A stretch of DNA of 64,000 nt from Lachnospiraceae bacterium (GCA_017448245.1 JAFSLV010000012.1:1-64000), one strand, 5' to 3'. Shown: positions 7,475-17,479, counted from the stretch's first letter. Numbers and translations are program-made. The notes: generated by a model from the sequence alone, not told the origin.

Positions 7475-9718
7475 TTGATTCAGCACGAAAACAACATCAT
7501 CCGCACCGAATATTCCGATGTCATGCGCAAGTCCTATATCGACTATGCGATGAGTGTCATCGTGTCGAGAGCCCTGCCCGATATAAGGGACGGCTTAAAG
7601 CCCGTACAACGACGTGTCCTGTATGACATGCACGAGCTGGGATTGCGCTATGACAGACCCTACCGCAAGAGTGCGCGTATCGTCGGCGATACGATGGGTA
7701 AATATCATCCGCATGGCGACTCCTCGATCTATGACGCGCTCGTCGTGATGGCACAGGATTTTAAAAAGGGTCTCACACTGGTCGACGGTCACGGCAACTT
7801 CGGCACCATCGAAGGCGACGAACAGGCCGCCATGCGCTATACCGAAGCACGTCTGCAAAAGGTGGCGCAGGAGCATTTCCTTGCGGATCTCGACAAGGAT
7901 GTGGTGGATTTCAAACCCAATTTCGATGAAACGGAACGCGAACCGGAAGTGTTGCCGGTCCGGATTCCGCACTTTCTCGTCAACGGCTCCGAAGGGATTG
8001 CGGTCGGCATGGCGACGAGCACGCCCCCGCACAATCTCAAGGAGGTGCTCGACGCGGAGATCGCGCTGCTCGAGGATGCGACACTCACAAGCAAAAAGCT
8101 CATGAAATATATCAAGGGACCGGATTTCCCTTCCGGCGGCATCGTGATCAACAAGGACGAGCTGTTACAGATCTACGAGACGGGAGAGGGAAAGATACGG
8201 ATCCGCGGACGCGTCACGACAGAAAAACTCAAAAACGGACACATCAATCTGATCGTGACGGAGGTGCCTTATACGATGATCGGTGCCGGCATCGGCAAAT
8301 TCTGCGCGGATGTCGCGGCCCTGCAGGAAAACCGCATCACCACGGATGTGGTCGACATCTCCAATCAGACCTCCAAGGAGGGCGTGCGCATCGTCATCGA
8401 GCTCAAAAAGGATGCCGATGTCGACAATTTTACCAACCTTCTCTACAAGAAAACCAAGCTGGAGGACACCTTCGGCGTCAATATGCTGGCCATCCGCGAC
8501 GGCCGTCCGGAGACCCTTGGCTTAAAGGAAATCCTTCAGGCCCATGTCGATTTCCTGATGGAGGTCGCAAGACGCAAATACACGACGCTCCTCGAAAAGG
8601 AGAGGGAAAAGAAGGAAGTCCAGGAGGGTCTGATCAAGGCCTGTAACGTCATCGATCTGATCATCGAGATCCTCCGCGGATCACAGACGAGGCAGATGGC
8701 AAAGGACTGTCTCGTCAAAGGAACGACCGCCGGCATCAGCTTCAAATCCCGTGAGTCAAAAGTCATGGCCGCACAGCTCCTCTTTACCGAAAAACAGGCG
8801 GACGCCATCCTCGACATGCGCCTCTACCGTCTGATCGGCCTCGAGATCGAAGCGCTCGTCAAACAACATGAGGAGACCTGCGCCAACATCTACCGGTACG
8901 AGGATATTCTGGAGGAGCGCACCAGCATGATCCGCGTGATCTCGGATGAACTGGCAGGTATCCGCAAGGAATACGGGAAAAAGCGGCTCACGGAAATCGG
9001 CAACTTTGAGGAGGCGGTATTTGAGGAAAAGAAGATCGAGGAGGCGGATGTCGCCTTCCTGATGGACCGCTTCGGTTATGCCAAAACCATCGATGTCGCC
9101 ACCTACGAGAAAAACGCGGAAGCGGTCGCAAGCGACTTTAAATACGCCTTTGTCTGCAAAAACACCGGCAAGATCTGCGTCTTTACGGATACGGGGCAGC
9201 TCCATACCTTTAAATGCGCGGATCTGCCCGCCACAAAGCTCCGCGACAAGGGCGTGCCCGTCGACAATGTCTCCAATTATGATTCCTCCGCGGAACAGAT
9301 CGTCGCGGTGCTGCCGCAATCCGCGCTCAATCTCTACCGGCTCGTCTTTGTCACGAAATTTGCCATGCTCAAAACCGTCGACGGCGGAGAGCTCGAGGTA
9401 TCCCGGCATACGGTGGCGGCCACACAGCTTGCGCAGGGCGATGCGCTTGTCGGCGTATACGCGCTGACCACGCAAAAAACCATCGTCCTTGAATCCAACG
9501 ACTCGTTTTACCTCCGTTTTGAGCTCTCGGAAATACCGGAAAAGAAAAAGAACGCGATCGGTGTGCGGGGCATGAAGCTGTCGTCTGCGGATTATGTGCG
9601 CGCCGTCTATCTGCTCGACGATGCGGATACCACGGTGGTCGAAACGTCCCGGGGCACTTCCCTGGCGCTCAATTCCCTTAAGATCACCGGCAGGGACCTG
9701 AAGGGGAGCAAAAAATAA
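7475..9718 (+). CDS. parC: DNA topoisomerase IV subunit A (ParC)
   Basis: A 747-residue breakage-reunion subunit starting at a TTG after an agaggt ribosome-binding site. The N-terminal winged-helix/tower region contains YAMSVIVSRALPDIRDGLKP and the quinolone-resistance segment HPHGDSSIYDALV, with Ser and Asp at the positions equivalent to GyrA 83 and 87, the usual sensitive residues. The active-site Tyr lies in AAMRYTEARL. The C-terminal beta-pinwheel lacks a GyrA box (QRRGGRG-like), which together with the short length supports ParC rather than GyrA. It pairs with the ParE gene upstream to decatenate chromosomes. Confidence 0.87.
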   Translation: MIQHENNIIRTEYSDVMRKSYIDYAMSVIVSRALPDIRDGLKPVQRRVLYDMHELGLRYDRPYRKSARIVGDTMGKYHPHGDSSIYDALVVMAQDFKKGLTLVDGHGNFGTIEGDEQAAMRYTEARLQKVAQEHFLADLDKDVVDFKPNFDETEREPEVLPVRIPHFLVNGSEGIAVGMATSTPPHNLKEVLDAEIALLEDATLTSKKLMKYIKGPDFPSGGIVINKDELLQIYETGEGKIRIRGRVTTEKLKNGHINLIVTEVPYTMIGAGIGKFCADVAALQENRITTDVVDISNQTSKEGVRIVIELKKDADVDNFTNLLYKKTKLEDTFGVNMLAIRDGRPETLGLKEILQAHVDFLMEVARRKYTTLLEKEREKKEVQEGLIKACNVIDLIIEILRGSQTRQMAKDCLVKGTTAGISFKSRESKVMAAQLLFTEKQADAILDMRLYRLIGLEIEALVKQHEETCANIYRYEDILEERTSMIRVISDELAGIRKEYGKKRLTEIGNFEEAVFEEKKIEEADVAFLMDRFGYAKTIDVATYEKNAEAVASDFKYAFVCKNTGKICVFTDTGQLHTFKCADLPATKLRDKGVPVDNVSNYDSSAEQIVAVLPQSALNLYRLVFVTKFAMLKTVDGGELEVSRHTVAATQLAQGDALVGVYALTTQKTIVLESNDSFYLRFELSEIPEKKKNAIGVRGMKLSSADYVRAVYLLDDADTTVVETSRGTSLALNSLKITGRDLKGSKK

Positions 9719-9719
9719 G

Positions 9720-10277
9720 GTGCGCGTGATTGCCGGAGAGGCCAGACGCCTCAAGCTCGTTGCGCCTGCGGGAAACGATACCCGTCCCACGCAGGACATC
9801 ATTAAGGAAACGCTCTTCAATATGATCCACCATGATCTGCCGGGAGCCGTCTTCTGCGACCTCTATGCGGGCAGCGGTGCGATCGGGATCGAAGCCCTGT
9901 CGCGCGGCGCTTCCTACGCGTATTTTGTGGAAAATGATACCAGGGCGCTGTCCTGCCTGCAAAAAAATCTGATCACCACGCGCATGACCGACCGTGCCTT
10001 TGTGTTACGCTCGGACGTCCCCTCCGGCGTTTCGAGACTGCGTGCGGAAGAAATCGATTTTGTCTACATGGACCCGCCCTATGACGCGGCGCTCTATGCG
10101 CCGACCCTGCGTGCGCTTTCTTCGCTTTCGTGTATCACCGGATATACCACCGTCATTGCGGAAAGCGGGATTTCCCTTGATTTTTCTTTTGCAAACGGCC
10201 TGGGATTTGACGTAATAAAAGAAAAACGCTATAAACATAATAAGCACGTTTTTTTACAGAGATCGGAGGGCGCATGA
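9720..10277 (+). CDS. rsmD: 16S rRNA (guanine-966-N2)-methyltransferase RsmD
   Basis: A 185-residue protein starting at a GTG one base after the parC stop. It has the family N-terminus RVIAGEARRLKL, the PTQDIIKETLFNMI segment, the SAM-binding DLYAGSGAIGIEALSRGA and the catalytic DPPY motif (VYMDPPYD). The enzyme methylates G966 of 16S rRNA during 30S assembly. It overlaps coaD by 4 bp; the rsmD-coaD pairing is widespread in bacteria. Confidence 0.93.
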   Translation: MRVIAGEARRLKLVAPAGNDTRPTQDIIKETLFNMIHHDLPGAVFCDLYAGSGAIGIEALSRGASYAYFVENDTRALSCLQKNLITTRMTDRAFVLRSDVPSGVSRLRAEEIDFVYMDPPYDAALYAPTLRALSSLSCITGYTTVIAESGISLDFSFANGLGFDVIKEKRYKHNKHVFLQRSEGA

Positions 10278-10759
10278 AGACGGCAATTTATCCCGGCAGC
10301 TTTGATCCCGTCACGTTCGGACATCTCGATATCATCCGCAGGGCCGCAAGGATGTTTCACCGTGTCACGGTGGTGGTCATGAACAATGCCTCCAAACATA
10401 CGTTGTTTTCGGTGGATGAACGTGTTAAAATGTTGCAGAACGCGGTGAGCGAGATCAAAAACGTATCGGTGGACGCGCATGACTCGCTGCTCATCGATTA
10501 TTGCAAGGAAAAGAGGGTCCGCATCGTTATCCGCGGACTGCGTGCGGTAACCGACTTTGAATACGAGTTGCAGATCGCACAGACCAACAAGGCGCTCTCA
10601 CAGGGCAAGGTGGATACGGTCTTTCTGACCACCAGCCTCCGATATGCGTATGTGAGCAGTTCCATGGTCAAGGAAGTGGCACATTTCGGAGGAGATGTCT
10701 CAAAACTCGTACCCGAAGACATCGCACATGCCCTGTATCTGAAAAACAACACGCGCTGA
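10274..10759 (+). CDS. coaD: Phosphopantetheine adenylyltransferase
   Basis: A 161-residue enzyme of standard length for the penultimate step of coenzyme A synthesis. The nucleotidyltransferase motif T-x-G-H appears as YPGSFDPVTFGHLDIIRRA, and the C-terminal YVSSSMVKEVAHFGG matches the family's ISSTxVR-like motif. The start ATG overlaps the rsmD stop. Confidence 0.95.
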   Translation: MKTAIYPGSFDPVTFGHLDIIRRAARMFHRVTVVVMNNASKHTLFSVDERVKMLQNAVSEIKNVSVDAHDSLLIDYCKEKRVRIVIRGLRAVTDFEYELQIAQTNKALSQGKVDTVFLTTSLRYAYVSSSMVKEVAHFGGDVSKLVPEDIAHALYLKNNTR

Positions 10760-10794
10760 AGTCCCGGTTGCGGATTGCGTTGTAAGGAGGCCCC

Positions 10795-11598
10795 ATGAGC
10801 AAGTTGGAACATGTCATCGACGAAATCGAAGATTATCTTGACAGCTGTAAGTTTCAGGCGCTGTCCAAGTCCAGCATCATCGTCGACAAGAAGATTCTGG
10901 ACGGGAAGCTCCGGGAGTTGCGCAATCTGATTCCCGACGAGATCAAAAAGTACCAGACGATCATCAACAACAAGGACGCGATTCTCGATGATGCCAGGCA
11001 AAAGGCGCATACGCTGATCGACGACGCGCAGATCCGCCGCAACGAACTGATCAACGAGCACGAGGTCATGCGGCAGGCTTACGAGCAGGCCGGAGAGGTC
11101 GTCAAAAGCGCCGCGGAGCAGGCAAGGGATCTGCTCGATGACGCGCAGCTCGAAGCCAACGGCATGAAAGAGGCGGCCGTCCAGTATACGGACCGTCTTC
11201 TGCAGAATGTCGAAAAGACCCTCAAGGCCTCGATCCAGGCGACCAATACGCAGATGGGACAGCTTCTGAAGGAATATGAGAGTCTGTCCGAGACGGTGTC
11301 CAAAAACCGCGCGGCACTCACCATGCCCGAGACCCTGGCCACGGACAAACGTCCTGCCGGATCCGGCGCGCCGGGCGGGAAGGACGCGGACGAAAAAGAA
11401 GAAGTCATCCCCAATACGAGGATCATCCGCAACGAACCGCAGAGTAAACCTCAGGAAAAGGAAGAACGCACCACCTCCTTTATCCCTTCGACCGCTTCCG
11501 CTCCCAAGTCCATGAAGATGGAAATGGAGAGAGAAAAGGATTCGGAAAGAGAGAAAGAAAAGAAACCGGTCAAGGACCGCTTTAAAGCGAGGGCGTAA
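10795..11598 (+). CDS. Coiled-coil protein, DivIVA / ATP synthase b-subunit-like
   Basis: A 267-residue protein with no membrane segment. Residues from about 30 to 165 are rich in Ala, Glu, Lys, Gln and Asp in heptad-like order (repeated DDAQ and AEQA patterns), predicting a long coiled coil. The C-terminal 90 residues are low-complexity and highly charged, ending in Lys/Glu runs. Such proteins in Clostridia are often annotated as DivIVA-like or V-type ATPase subunit-like. The real function is not known; a scaffold role is inference. Strong ribosome-binding site aaggagg. It sits between coaD and a pseudouridine synthase. Confidence 0.75.
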   Translation: MSKLEHVIDEIEDYLDSCKFQALSKSSIIVDKKILDGKLRELRNLIPDEIKKYQTIINNKDAILDDARQKAHTLIDDAQIRRNELINEHEVMRQAYEQAGEVVKSAAEQARDLLDDAQLEANGMKEAAVQYTDRLLQNVEKTLKASIQATNTQMGQLLKEYESLSETVSKNRAALTMPETLATDKRPAGSGAPGGKDADEKEEVIPNTRIIRNEPQSKPQEKEERTTSFIPSTASAPKSMKMEMEREKDSEREKEKKPVKDRFKARA

Positions 11599-11606
11599 AC
11601 ACCTTC

Positions 11607-12359
11607 ATGAGCAGCATCAGACTTGACAGATATCTCGCGGATGTGCATGTCGGCAGCCGCAAAGAAATCAGGGAATATATCCGCGACGGACGTGTCCGTG
11701 TGGGGGACGAGGTCGTAACAAGGACCGAAACCCATGTGGACACGGAGGAGGACCGCATCACACTCGACGGTCAGTTGCTCGCATATTCCAAATACCGCTA
11801 TTATATGCTGCACAAACCCGCGGGGGTCGTGACCGCCACCAGGGACGGTCTGTCCCGCACGGTGGTCGAACTGCTCAAAAATGTCCCCGTCCGGGGATTA
11901 AGCCCCGTCGGCCGTCTCGACAAGGATACGGAAGGGCTTCTCCTCCTGACGGATGACGGCGCGCTTTTGCACCGGCTCATTTCCCCCGGTTATCATGTGG
12001 AAAAGGTCTATGAAGCGCATCTGGACGAGCCGGTTACGGACGGGATGCTGCAGTGTCTTTCCGAAGGCGTGGACATCGGCGACGATACGAAGACCCTTCC
12101 CGCGACAGCCGTCAGGCTCGCACAGGACGAAGAAGGACGGGACGTGGTTGAGCTCACCATCCGCGAGGGACGTTTTCATCAGGTCAAGCGTATGTTTCAC
12201 GCACTCGGCCGTGAGGTCGTATTTCTCAAACGCGTTGCCTTTGCGGGACTCGTCCTTGATCCGAATCTCAAGACCGGCGCGTACCGCACGCTTTCCTCCG
12301 CGGAGATTACGGCCTTAAAGGAAGTGCCCGACAAATCCGGGGAAACGCAAAAAGGCTGA
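11607..12359 (+). CDS. RsuA/RluB-family pseudouridine synthase
   Basis: A 250-residue enzyme. The N-terminal S4 RNA-binding domain (about residues 1-60, IRLDRYLADVHVGSRKEIRE) precedes the catalytic domain with the GRLDKDTEGLLLLT motif carrying the nucleophilic Asp and the REGRFHQVKRMF segment. The RsuA/RluB/RluE/RluF group modifies 16S or 23S rRNA; the exact target cannot be assigned. It sits 8 bp after the coiled-coil gene and 2 bp before the next. Confidence 0.88.
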   Translation: MSSIRLDRYLADVHVGSRKEIREYIRDGRVRVGDEVVTRTETHVDTEEDRITLDGQLLAYSKYRYYMLHKPAGVVTATRDGLSRTVVELLKNVPVRGLSPVGRLDKDTEGLLLLTDDGALLHRLISPGYHVEKVYEAHLDEPVTDGMLQCLSEGVDIGDDTKTLPATAVRLAQDEEGRDVVELTIREGRFHQVKRMFHALGREVVFLKRVAFAGLVLDPNLKTGAYRTLSSAEITALKEVPDKSGETQKG

Positions 12360-12361
12360 GC

Positions 12362-12961
12362 ATGCGTGCGCAAAAAGGGACCTTCGGCTATATCCGGACA
12401 GGGAGAAAACAGACGACGGCGGTGACGGCCGTATTGCTTTTTCTGACCCTGACTCTTTTTTTTACGGGACTGTTTCTCTACGGTTCGAACCGCTCTGTTT
12501 TTTCGATTCTTGCTGCCGTTATGGCATTGCCGACCGCGGTCAGTGCGGTCCGCTGTGTCATGTTTTACCGGGCCGTCCCCTGCAGCAGGGAGATGTATGA
12601 AAGGATCCGTGCGGTCAGCGGCGGGCTCTATTGTATGTATGATCTGTGCCTCACAAGCAAGGAGGCCAATTACAATATCGCATGCGCCTGCGTTCTTTTC
12701 GACCGTATTGCCTGTTTGACGGAGGACTCCGCACTGCGGATCGCGGATGCCGAAAAACACATCCGGCTGCAGATTGCGCTTTCCAAATATCACGACTGCT
12801 TCATCACCGTCACCGGGGACCCGGAGGTGTTTCTGACGCTGATCGAAGAAATGGAGGAGATCCGGAAAGAACGCGGTGCGGATCCTTATGCCGAGGAACA
12901 GGCCTGGGTTCCCGGCACGCGGCAGACCATGGCGGGCGTATTGAAATCCATCTCCCTGTAA
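12362..12961 (+). CDS. Membrane protein of unknown function
   Basis: A 199-residue protein with two hydrophobic segments near the N-terminus (roughly residues 18-40 and 45-65) followed by a soluble domain of about 130 residues that contains several Cys (YCMYDLC, ACACVLF). I recognise no domain. It is tightly packed between two pseudouridine synthase genes, so it is likely co-expressed with RNA-modification functions, but no role can be given. Confidence 0.75.
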   Translation: MRAQKGTFGYIRTGRKQTTAVTAVLLFLTLTLFFTGLFLYGSNRSVFSILAAVMALPTAVSAVRCVMFYRAVPCSREMYERIRAVSGGLYCMYDLCLTSKEANYNIACACVLFDRIACLTEDSALRIADAEKHIRLQIALSKYHDCFITVTGDPEVFLTLIEEMEEIRKERGADPYAEEQAWVPGTRQTMAGVLKSISL

Positions 12962-12967
12962 CGTGAC

Positions 12968-13927
12968 ATGAGAGAGCTGAAGATCGACGAAAAGACAAAA
13001 GACATGCGTCTCGACAAGGTCCTCCGCGGTTATCTCAAGTCCGCGGGGGAGGGCTTTGTGCAAAAGATGCTGCGCAAGAAAAACATCGTCGTCAACGGCA
13101 AAAAGCAGAGTGCCTCCTACCGTGTCAGGGAGGGCGATGTCATCACGCTGTGGCTTTCGGATGATACGATCCGTACCATGCAGGGCGGAGACGACGCGAT
13201 TCTCGAAGGACTCGCCCGCTGCCGGCATGCCTATGACACCCTGCGGGGAGAGGACGATATCAAAATCGGCATCCTTCATGAGGATGAGGATGTTTTGTTA
13301 TTGAACAAGCCGGTCGGCGTGCTCTCGCAGCGCGCCTTCGGCGCGGACGAGTCAGTCAACGAATGGGCGATCGGCTACCTCCTCCATACCGGTGCGGTCG
13401 ATGAAGAAACACTGCGCATCTGTCGTCCCTCCGTCGCCAACCGGCTCGACCGCGGCACCTCCGGTCTGTTGATCTTTACCAGACATGTGACGGCCGCCCG
13501 CGAGGTCTCGGCGATGCTTTCGGAAAAACTGACGGAAAAACACTATCTCGCGGTAGTTTCGGGACATGCGCCCGGGACGGGTGCGTCTTCTGGCATCACC
13601 TATACGCGACTGGCCCTGTCCGACAAGGAGGATCTGTCGCTGCTGGATGTGACGCTGCTCGAAGGAAAGAAGCATCAGATCCGGCAATCGTTATCCGGCG
13701 CGGGTCTCCCCGTTGCGGGTGATACGCGTTACGGGAATACGCGCCTGAACCAACGGCTCCTTGATACCTTCGGGATCAACGCACAGCTGTTGCACGCAAG
13801 ATCGGTCCGTTTTCCGGAGGCTCCTGCCTGCAGACTTTCCGGCATCGAAGGGCGCGCGTTTACGGCACCGCTTCCCGGTAAAATGCGCCGGATGATACAG
13901 CAGACCTTTGCACGAAGCATCGACTGA
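12968..13927 (+). CDS. RluC/RluD-family pseudouridine synthase
   Basis: A 319-residue enzyme with an N-terminal S4-like domain (MRLDKVLRGYL and KNIVVNGKK) and a catalytic domain with NRLDRGTSGLLIFT containing the nucleophilic Asp, plus the LEGKKHQIRQ segment. It differs from the upstream synthase, which is RsuA-type, and from the later RluD-type enzyme at 55.95 kb, so the window has three paralogues. The rRNA target is not assigned. Confidence 0.88.
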   Translation: MRELKIDEKTKDMRLDKVLRGYLKSAGEGFVQKMLRKKNIVVNGKKQSASYRVREGDVITLWLSDDTIRTMQGGDDAILEGLARCRHAYDTLRGEDDIKIGILHEDEDVLLLNKPVGVLSQRAFGADESVNEWAIGYLLHTGAVDEETLRICRPSVANRLDRGTSGLLIFTRHVTAAREVSAMLSEKLTEKHYLAVVSGHAPGTGASSGITYTRLALSDKEDLSLLDVTLLEGKKHQIRQSLSGAGLPVAGDTRYGNTRLNQRLLDTFGINAQLLHARSVRFPEAPACRLSGIEGRAFTAPLPGKMRRMIQQTFARSID

Positions 13928-13944
13928 CAAAAGAGGAAACAAAC

Positions 13945-14481
13945 ATGCCTACCTGGTCATCGCGCGGACTGCGCGGTTCCACGTTTGAAGAAATGATCAA
14001 CCGGACCAATGATTTTTATCACGCGGAGGGGCTTGCGCTGATCCAGAAGGTGCCTACCCCCATCACGCCGATCAATATCGACAAGGCAACACGCCATATC
14101 ACGCTTGCCTACTTCGACCAGAAATCGACGGTGGATTACATCGGCGCGGTACAGGGGATTCCGGTCTGTTTTGATGCCAAGGAATGTGCACAGGATACCT
14201 TTACGCTCGAAAATATCCACGCGCATCAGGTGGCCTTTATGCAGGCCTTTGAACGGCAGAAGGGCGTGGCGTTTATCCTGATCTGCTATACGGCAAGGGA
14301 TGTTTTTTATTATCTGCCGGTGCGGGATCTGACGGTCTTCTGGGAGAGGGCGGAGAAAGGCGGACGCAAGAGCTTCCGTTATGACGAACTCGACGGGAAG
14401 TATTTCTTTACGGAAGGCGGAACAAGCGGTGCGATGGTGCCGTATCTGGACATGATCGAAAAGGACCTGGAATCCAGATAA
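13945..14481 (+). CDS. recU: Holliday junction resolvase RecU
   Basis: A 178-residue protein matching the RecU resolvase of Firmicutes: N-terminal SRGLRGSTFEEMINRTNDFY, the catalytic region around STVDYIGAVQGIPVCFDAKE (conserved Asp, Glu and Lys), and QVAFMQAFERQKGVAFILI. It resolves recombination intermediates. The ribosome-binding site is agaggaaa. It is the last gene before the his promoter. Confidence 0.9.
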   Translation: MPTWSSRGLRGSTFEEMINRTNDFYHAEGLALIQKVPTPITPINIDKATRHITLAYFDQKSTVDYIGAVQGIPVCFDAKECAQDTFTLENIHAHQVAFMQAFERQKGVAFILICYTARDVFYYLPVRDLTVFWERAEKGGRKSFRYDELDGKYFFTEGGTSGAMVPYLDMIEKDLESR

Positions 14482-14488
14482 GACGGTA

Positions 14489-14517
14489 TTGACTTTAGCG
14501 TGGTAGAGTGATAAAGT
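14489..14517 (+). promoter_or_regulatory. Candidate promoter of the his cluster
   Basis: TTGACT (14489-14494) and TAAAGT (14512-14517) are 17 bp apart, with an extended -10 TGA at 14509-14511. The predicted transcription start is about 14524, directly at the hisZ ATG (14525), which would make the hisZ message leaderless. No T-box or other leader fits in this space. Confidence 0.6.
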
Positions 14518-14524
14518 ATTGATT

Positions 14525-15520
14525 ATGAAAAACGACCTTTTACACACACCCGACGGTGTCACGGATCTCTTCGGAGAGGAACTGAAAAAAAGACTCGCGG
14601 TACAGGAAACCATCCTGGGCGTCATGAGGGAGGCTTCGTATCAGGACATCAAGCCTCCGACGTTTGAGTATTTTGATGTCTTTCAGAAGAGCGTCAGCGC
14701 AACACCCGCACGCGATCTTTTCAAATTTTTTGACAAGGACGGCAATACGCTGGTGCTTCGTTCCGATTTTACGCCGCAGATCGCACGGTGCGTCAGCTCC
14801 CTCTTTCCCGGCTCCGTCGAGGGGGCGGTTCGTGTCTGCTATGCGGGAGATGTCTATCTCAACGCCTCCGATCTGCAGGGCAAAAGAAAGCAGACCACGC
14901 AGACGGGTCTGGAATTCTTCGGAGATGCTTCGGTTTCGGCAGACGCGGAGGTGATTTCTTTGCTGATCCGCACGCTCCTTGCGGCTGGGCTTGAGGAGCT
15001 GCAGGTCAGTATCGGCCATGCCGATTTTTTCCGCGGGATCTGCGAGGAGAGCGGTCTTGACCGTGAACAGGAAGCACTGATCCGCACACTGATTGCGGAC
15101 CGCAATTACTTTGCGGCGGAAAAGCAGATGTTTGATCTGAAGATCCGGGACGAATACCGCGAGATGCTCCTTCGGATCTCCGATTTTGCGGGCGACCCTT
15201 CACAGCTCAAAACGGCAGGGAAGATCGCCGGGAACAGGAAGAGTCTCGATGCGATCGCACGTCTTTCGAGCGTATACGAGGCACTTGCCGGAAGCGGGCT
15301 GCATCGCTACGTTTCCTTTGACCTCGGAATGCTCAGCCGCTATGACTATTATACGGGCGTGACATTTGAGGCCTACACCTACGGGGTGGGGGATGCGATC
15401 GCCAAGGGCGGTCGCTATGATGATCTGCTCGGACACTTCGGAAAGGACGCGCCCGCAACCGGCTTTGCGATCACGCTCGATGATCTGATGACGGCACTTG
15501 CGCGCAGGGGTCACGTATGA
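14525..15520 (+). CDS. hisZ: ATP phosphoribosyltransferase regulatory subunit HisZ
   Basis: A HisRS-like regulatory protein of about 331 residues. The family start LLHTPDGVTDLFGEE follows the ATG at 14525; a TTG two codons upstream is less likely. The class II synthetase-type motif 2 segment VLRSDFTPQIAR is present and the C-terminal anticodon-binding domain is absent, as in HisZ. It partners the short HisG encoded next, giving the hetero-octameric enzyme of the first histidine step. There is no clear ribosome-binding site upstream, and a promoter lies immediately before it. Confidence 0.9.
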   Translation: MKNDLLHTPDGVTDLFGEELKKRLAVQETILGVMREASYQDIKPPTFEYFDVFQKSVSATPARDLFKFFDKDGNTLVLRSDFTPQIARCVSSLFPGSVEGAVRVCYAGDVYLNASDLQGKRKQTTQTGLEFFGDASVSADAEVISLLIRTLLAAGLEELQVSIGHADFFRGICEESGLDREQEALIRTLIADRNYFAAEKQMFDLKIRDEYREMLLRISDFAGDPSQLKTAGKIAGNRKSLDAIARLSSVYEALAGSGLHRYVSFDLGMLSRYDYYTGVTFEAYTYGVGDAIAKGGRYDDLLGHFGKDAPATGFAITLDDLMTALARRGHV

Positions 15521-16167
15521 AAGAATATCTGACGGTGGCACTGACCAAGGGAAGACTCGTATCCGATGCGCTTTCTCTGCTCGAAAAGGCAGGATGCGCG
15601 GAGAAGGGGATTTTCGACCGGAACAGCCGCAAGCTCATCTTCACGGACGAAACGCATAAAATGCGCTTTTTCCTTTCCAAGGCGCAGGATGTGCCGACCT
15701 ATGTCGAAGCGGGCGCCGCGGATCTCGGCGTCGTCGGCGCGGATACGGTCCTCGAGGAAAAACGGCGTGTTTACGAGGTTCTGGATCTGAGATTCGGCGC
15801 GTGCCGGATGTGTGTCTGCGGCGCGCCATCCGCCAAAAAGCTCCTCGACGCGCGCTCGATAGTCCGTGTCGCGACCAAGTATCCCGCCATTGCGCGCGAA
15901 TACTTTTACAACGAAAGACAGCAGACCGTGGACATCATCAAACTCAACGGTTCGGTGGAGCTCGGTCCCATGGTGTCTCTCTCGGACGTGATCGTCGATA
16001 TCGTGGAGACGGGTACCACCCTGAAGGAAAACGGACTGGAGGTTTTGGCAGAGATCTGCCCGCTGTCCGCAAGGCTGATCGTCAATCAGGTCAGCATGCA
16101 GATGGAAACGGAGCGGATCCGCTCGCTGATCGGCAGGCTCAAGGAACAGGTGGAAGCCGATGATTGA
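15517..16167 (+). CDS. hisG: ATP phosphoribosyltransferase, short-form catalytic subunit
   Basis: A 216-residue HisG of the short class that lacks the C-terminal regulatory domain and needs HisZ. Visible motifs are LTKGRL at the N-terminus, DLGVVGADTVLEE and the phosphate-binding DIVETGTTLKENGL. It catalyses ATP plus PRPP condensation. It overlaps hisZ by 4 bp and hisD by 8 bp, indicating translational coupling. Confidence 0.95.
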   Translation: MKEYLTVALTKGRLVSDALSLLEKAGCAEKGIFDRNSRKLIFTDETHKMRFFLSKAQDVPTYVEAGAADLGVVGADTVLEEKRRVYEVLDLRFGACRMCVCGAPSAKKLLDARSIVRVATKYPAIAREYFYNERQQTVDIIKLNGSVELGPMVSLSDVIVDIVETGTTLKENGLEVLAEICPLSARLIVNQVSMQMETERIRSLIGRLKEQVEADD

Positions 16168-17479
16168 CATCACCGCACTGAACCGCACAACAAAAGAACG
16201 CTTTCTGCTCTCGATGCGCCGGCGCTCGACGCAGGGGTATCCCGCAGAGGAGGAGGCCGTAAGGAGGATCATCGACGACGTCTTAAAAAACGGGGACGAA
16301 GCGCTTTTTAACTATGCGCTGCAATATGACGGATGCGTCCTGACACCGGACAATCTCAGGATCACGAAGGAACAGATAAAAGACGCCTACCGTCTGCTCG
16401 ATCCGGTGCTTGTCGACGTGATGAAGGAGAGTGCGGACAATATCCGCCGCTTTCACGAAAAGCAGCGCCGCACCGGATTTGACGATACTTCGCGTGAAGG
16501 CATCCGTCTCGGACAGCGGATCACGCCCTTGGAGATCGCGGGCGTCTATGTGCCCGGCGGGAAAGCAGCCTACCCCTCCAGCGTCCTGATGAATGTCATT
16601 CCCGCCTCGGTCGCGGGCGTTACGCGGATCCTCATGACAACCCCCGCATCCGGAAAGGCGGAGTCGGAAGGGACCGTGGCCGGCGTCAGCGCGGCGACGA
16701 TTGTCGCTGCGGATATTGCGGGCGTCACGGAGATCCTCCGTGTCGGCGGCGCGCACGCGATCGCCGCCATGGCCTTTGGTACGGCGTCCGTCCCCCGGGT
16801 CGACAAGATCACGGGCCCGGGCAATATCTATGTCGCGCTTGCCAAGAAGGCGGTATTCGGCCATGTCTCGATCGATTCGATCGCCGGCCCGAGCGAGGTG
16901 CTCGTGCTTGCGGACGATACGGCGGACGCGCGGTTTGTGGCGGCGGACATGATGGCGCAGGCGGAGCATGACGAAAAAGCATCCGCCATTCTGATCACCA
17001 CCAGCATGCGCCTGGCAAAGGACGTCCAAAAGGAGCTCACCGTACAGATCGAAGGACTCTCCAGAAAAGAGATCATTTCGAAGTCCCTGAACGATTACGG
17101 CGCGATCTTCGTTGCGGAAACCATGGAGGAGGCCATCGGATGCGCAAATGAAATCGCCTCGGAACATCTCGAGATCCTGACCGCGGATCCGGAAAAGACA
17201 ATGGAAGAGGTGCGGCATGCCGGCGCCGTCTTCCTCGGTCCGTATTCTCCGGAGCCGCTTGGCGATTATTATGCCGGTCCCAACCATATCCTGCCGACCA
17301 ACCGGACGGCCAGATTTTTTTCCGCGCTCGGGGTCGACGATTTTATCAAGAAGACAAGCGTGATCCGATACGAAAAAGAGCAGCTGCTTGCCGCATCGGA
17401 CCGGATCATCCGCTTTGCGGAAGAAGAAGGACTCACCGCGCATGCCCGGGCGATCGCCCTGCGCGCGGAAGAGACGTAA
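16160..17479 (+). CDS. hisD: Histidinol dehydrogenase
   Basis: A 439-residue zinc enzyme for the last two oxidations to histidine. Motifs include [30 protein letters not shown], the [15 protein letters not shown] segment, the catalytic EIASEHLEI (Glu-His) and [17 protein letters not shown]. The length is typical. It starts inside the end of hisG. Confidence 0.95.
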   Translation: MIDITALNRTTKERFLLSMRRRSTQGYPAEEEAVRRIIDDVLKNGDEALFNYALQYDGCVLTPDNLRITKEQIKDAYRLLDPVLVDVMKESADNIRRFHEKQRRTGFDDTSREGIRLGQRITPLEIAGVYVPGGKAAYPSSVLMNVIPASVAGVTRILMTTPASGKAESEGTVAGVSAATIVAADIAGVTEILRVGGAHAIAAMAFGTASVPRVDKITGPGNIYVALAKKAVFGHVSIDSIAGPSEVLVLADDTADARFVAADMMAQAEHDEKASAILITTSMRLAKDVQKELTVQIEGLSRKEIISKSLNDYGAIFVAETMEEAIGCANEIASEHLEILTADPEKTMEEVRHAGAVFLGPYSPEPLGDYYAGPNHILPTNRTARFFSALGVDDFIKKTSVIRYEKEQLLAASDRIIRFAEEEGLTAHARAIALRAEET

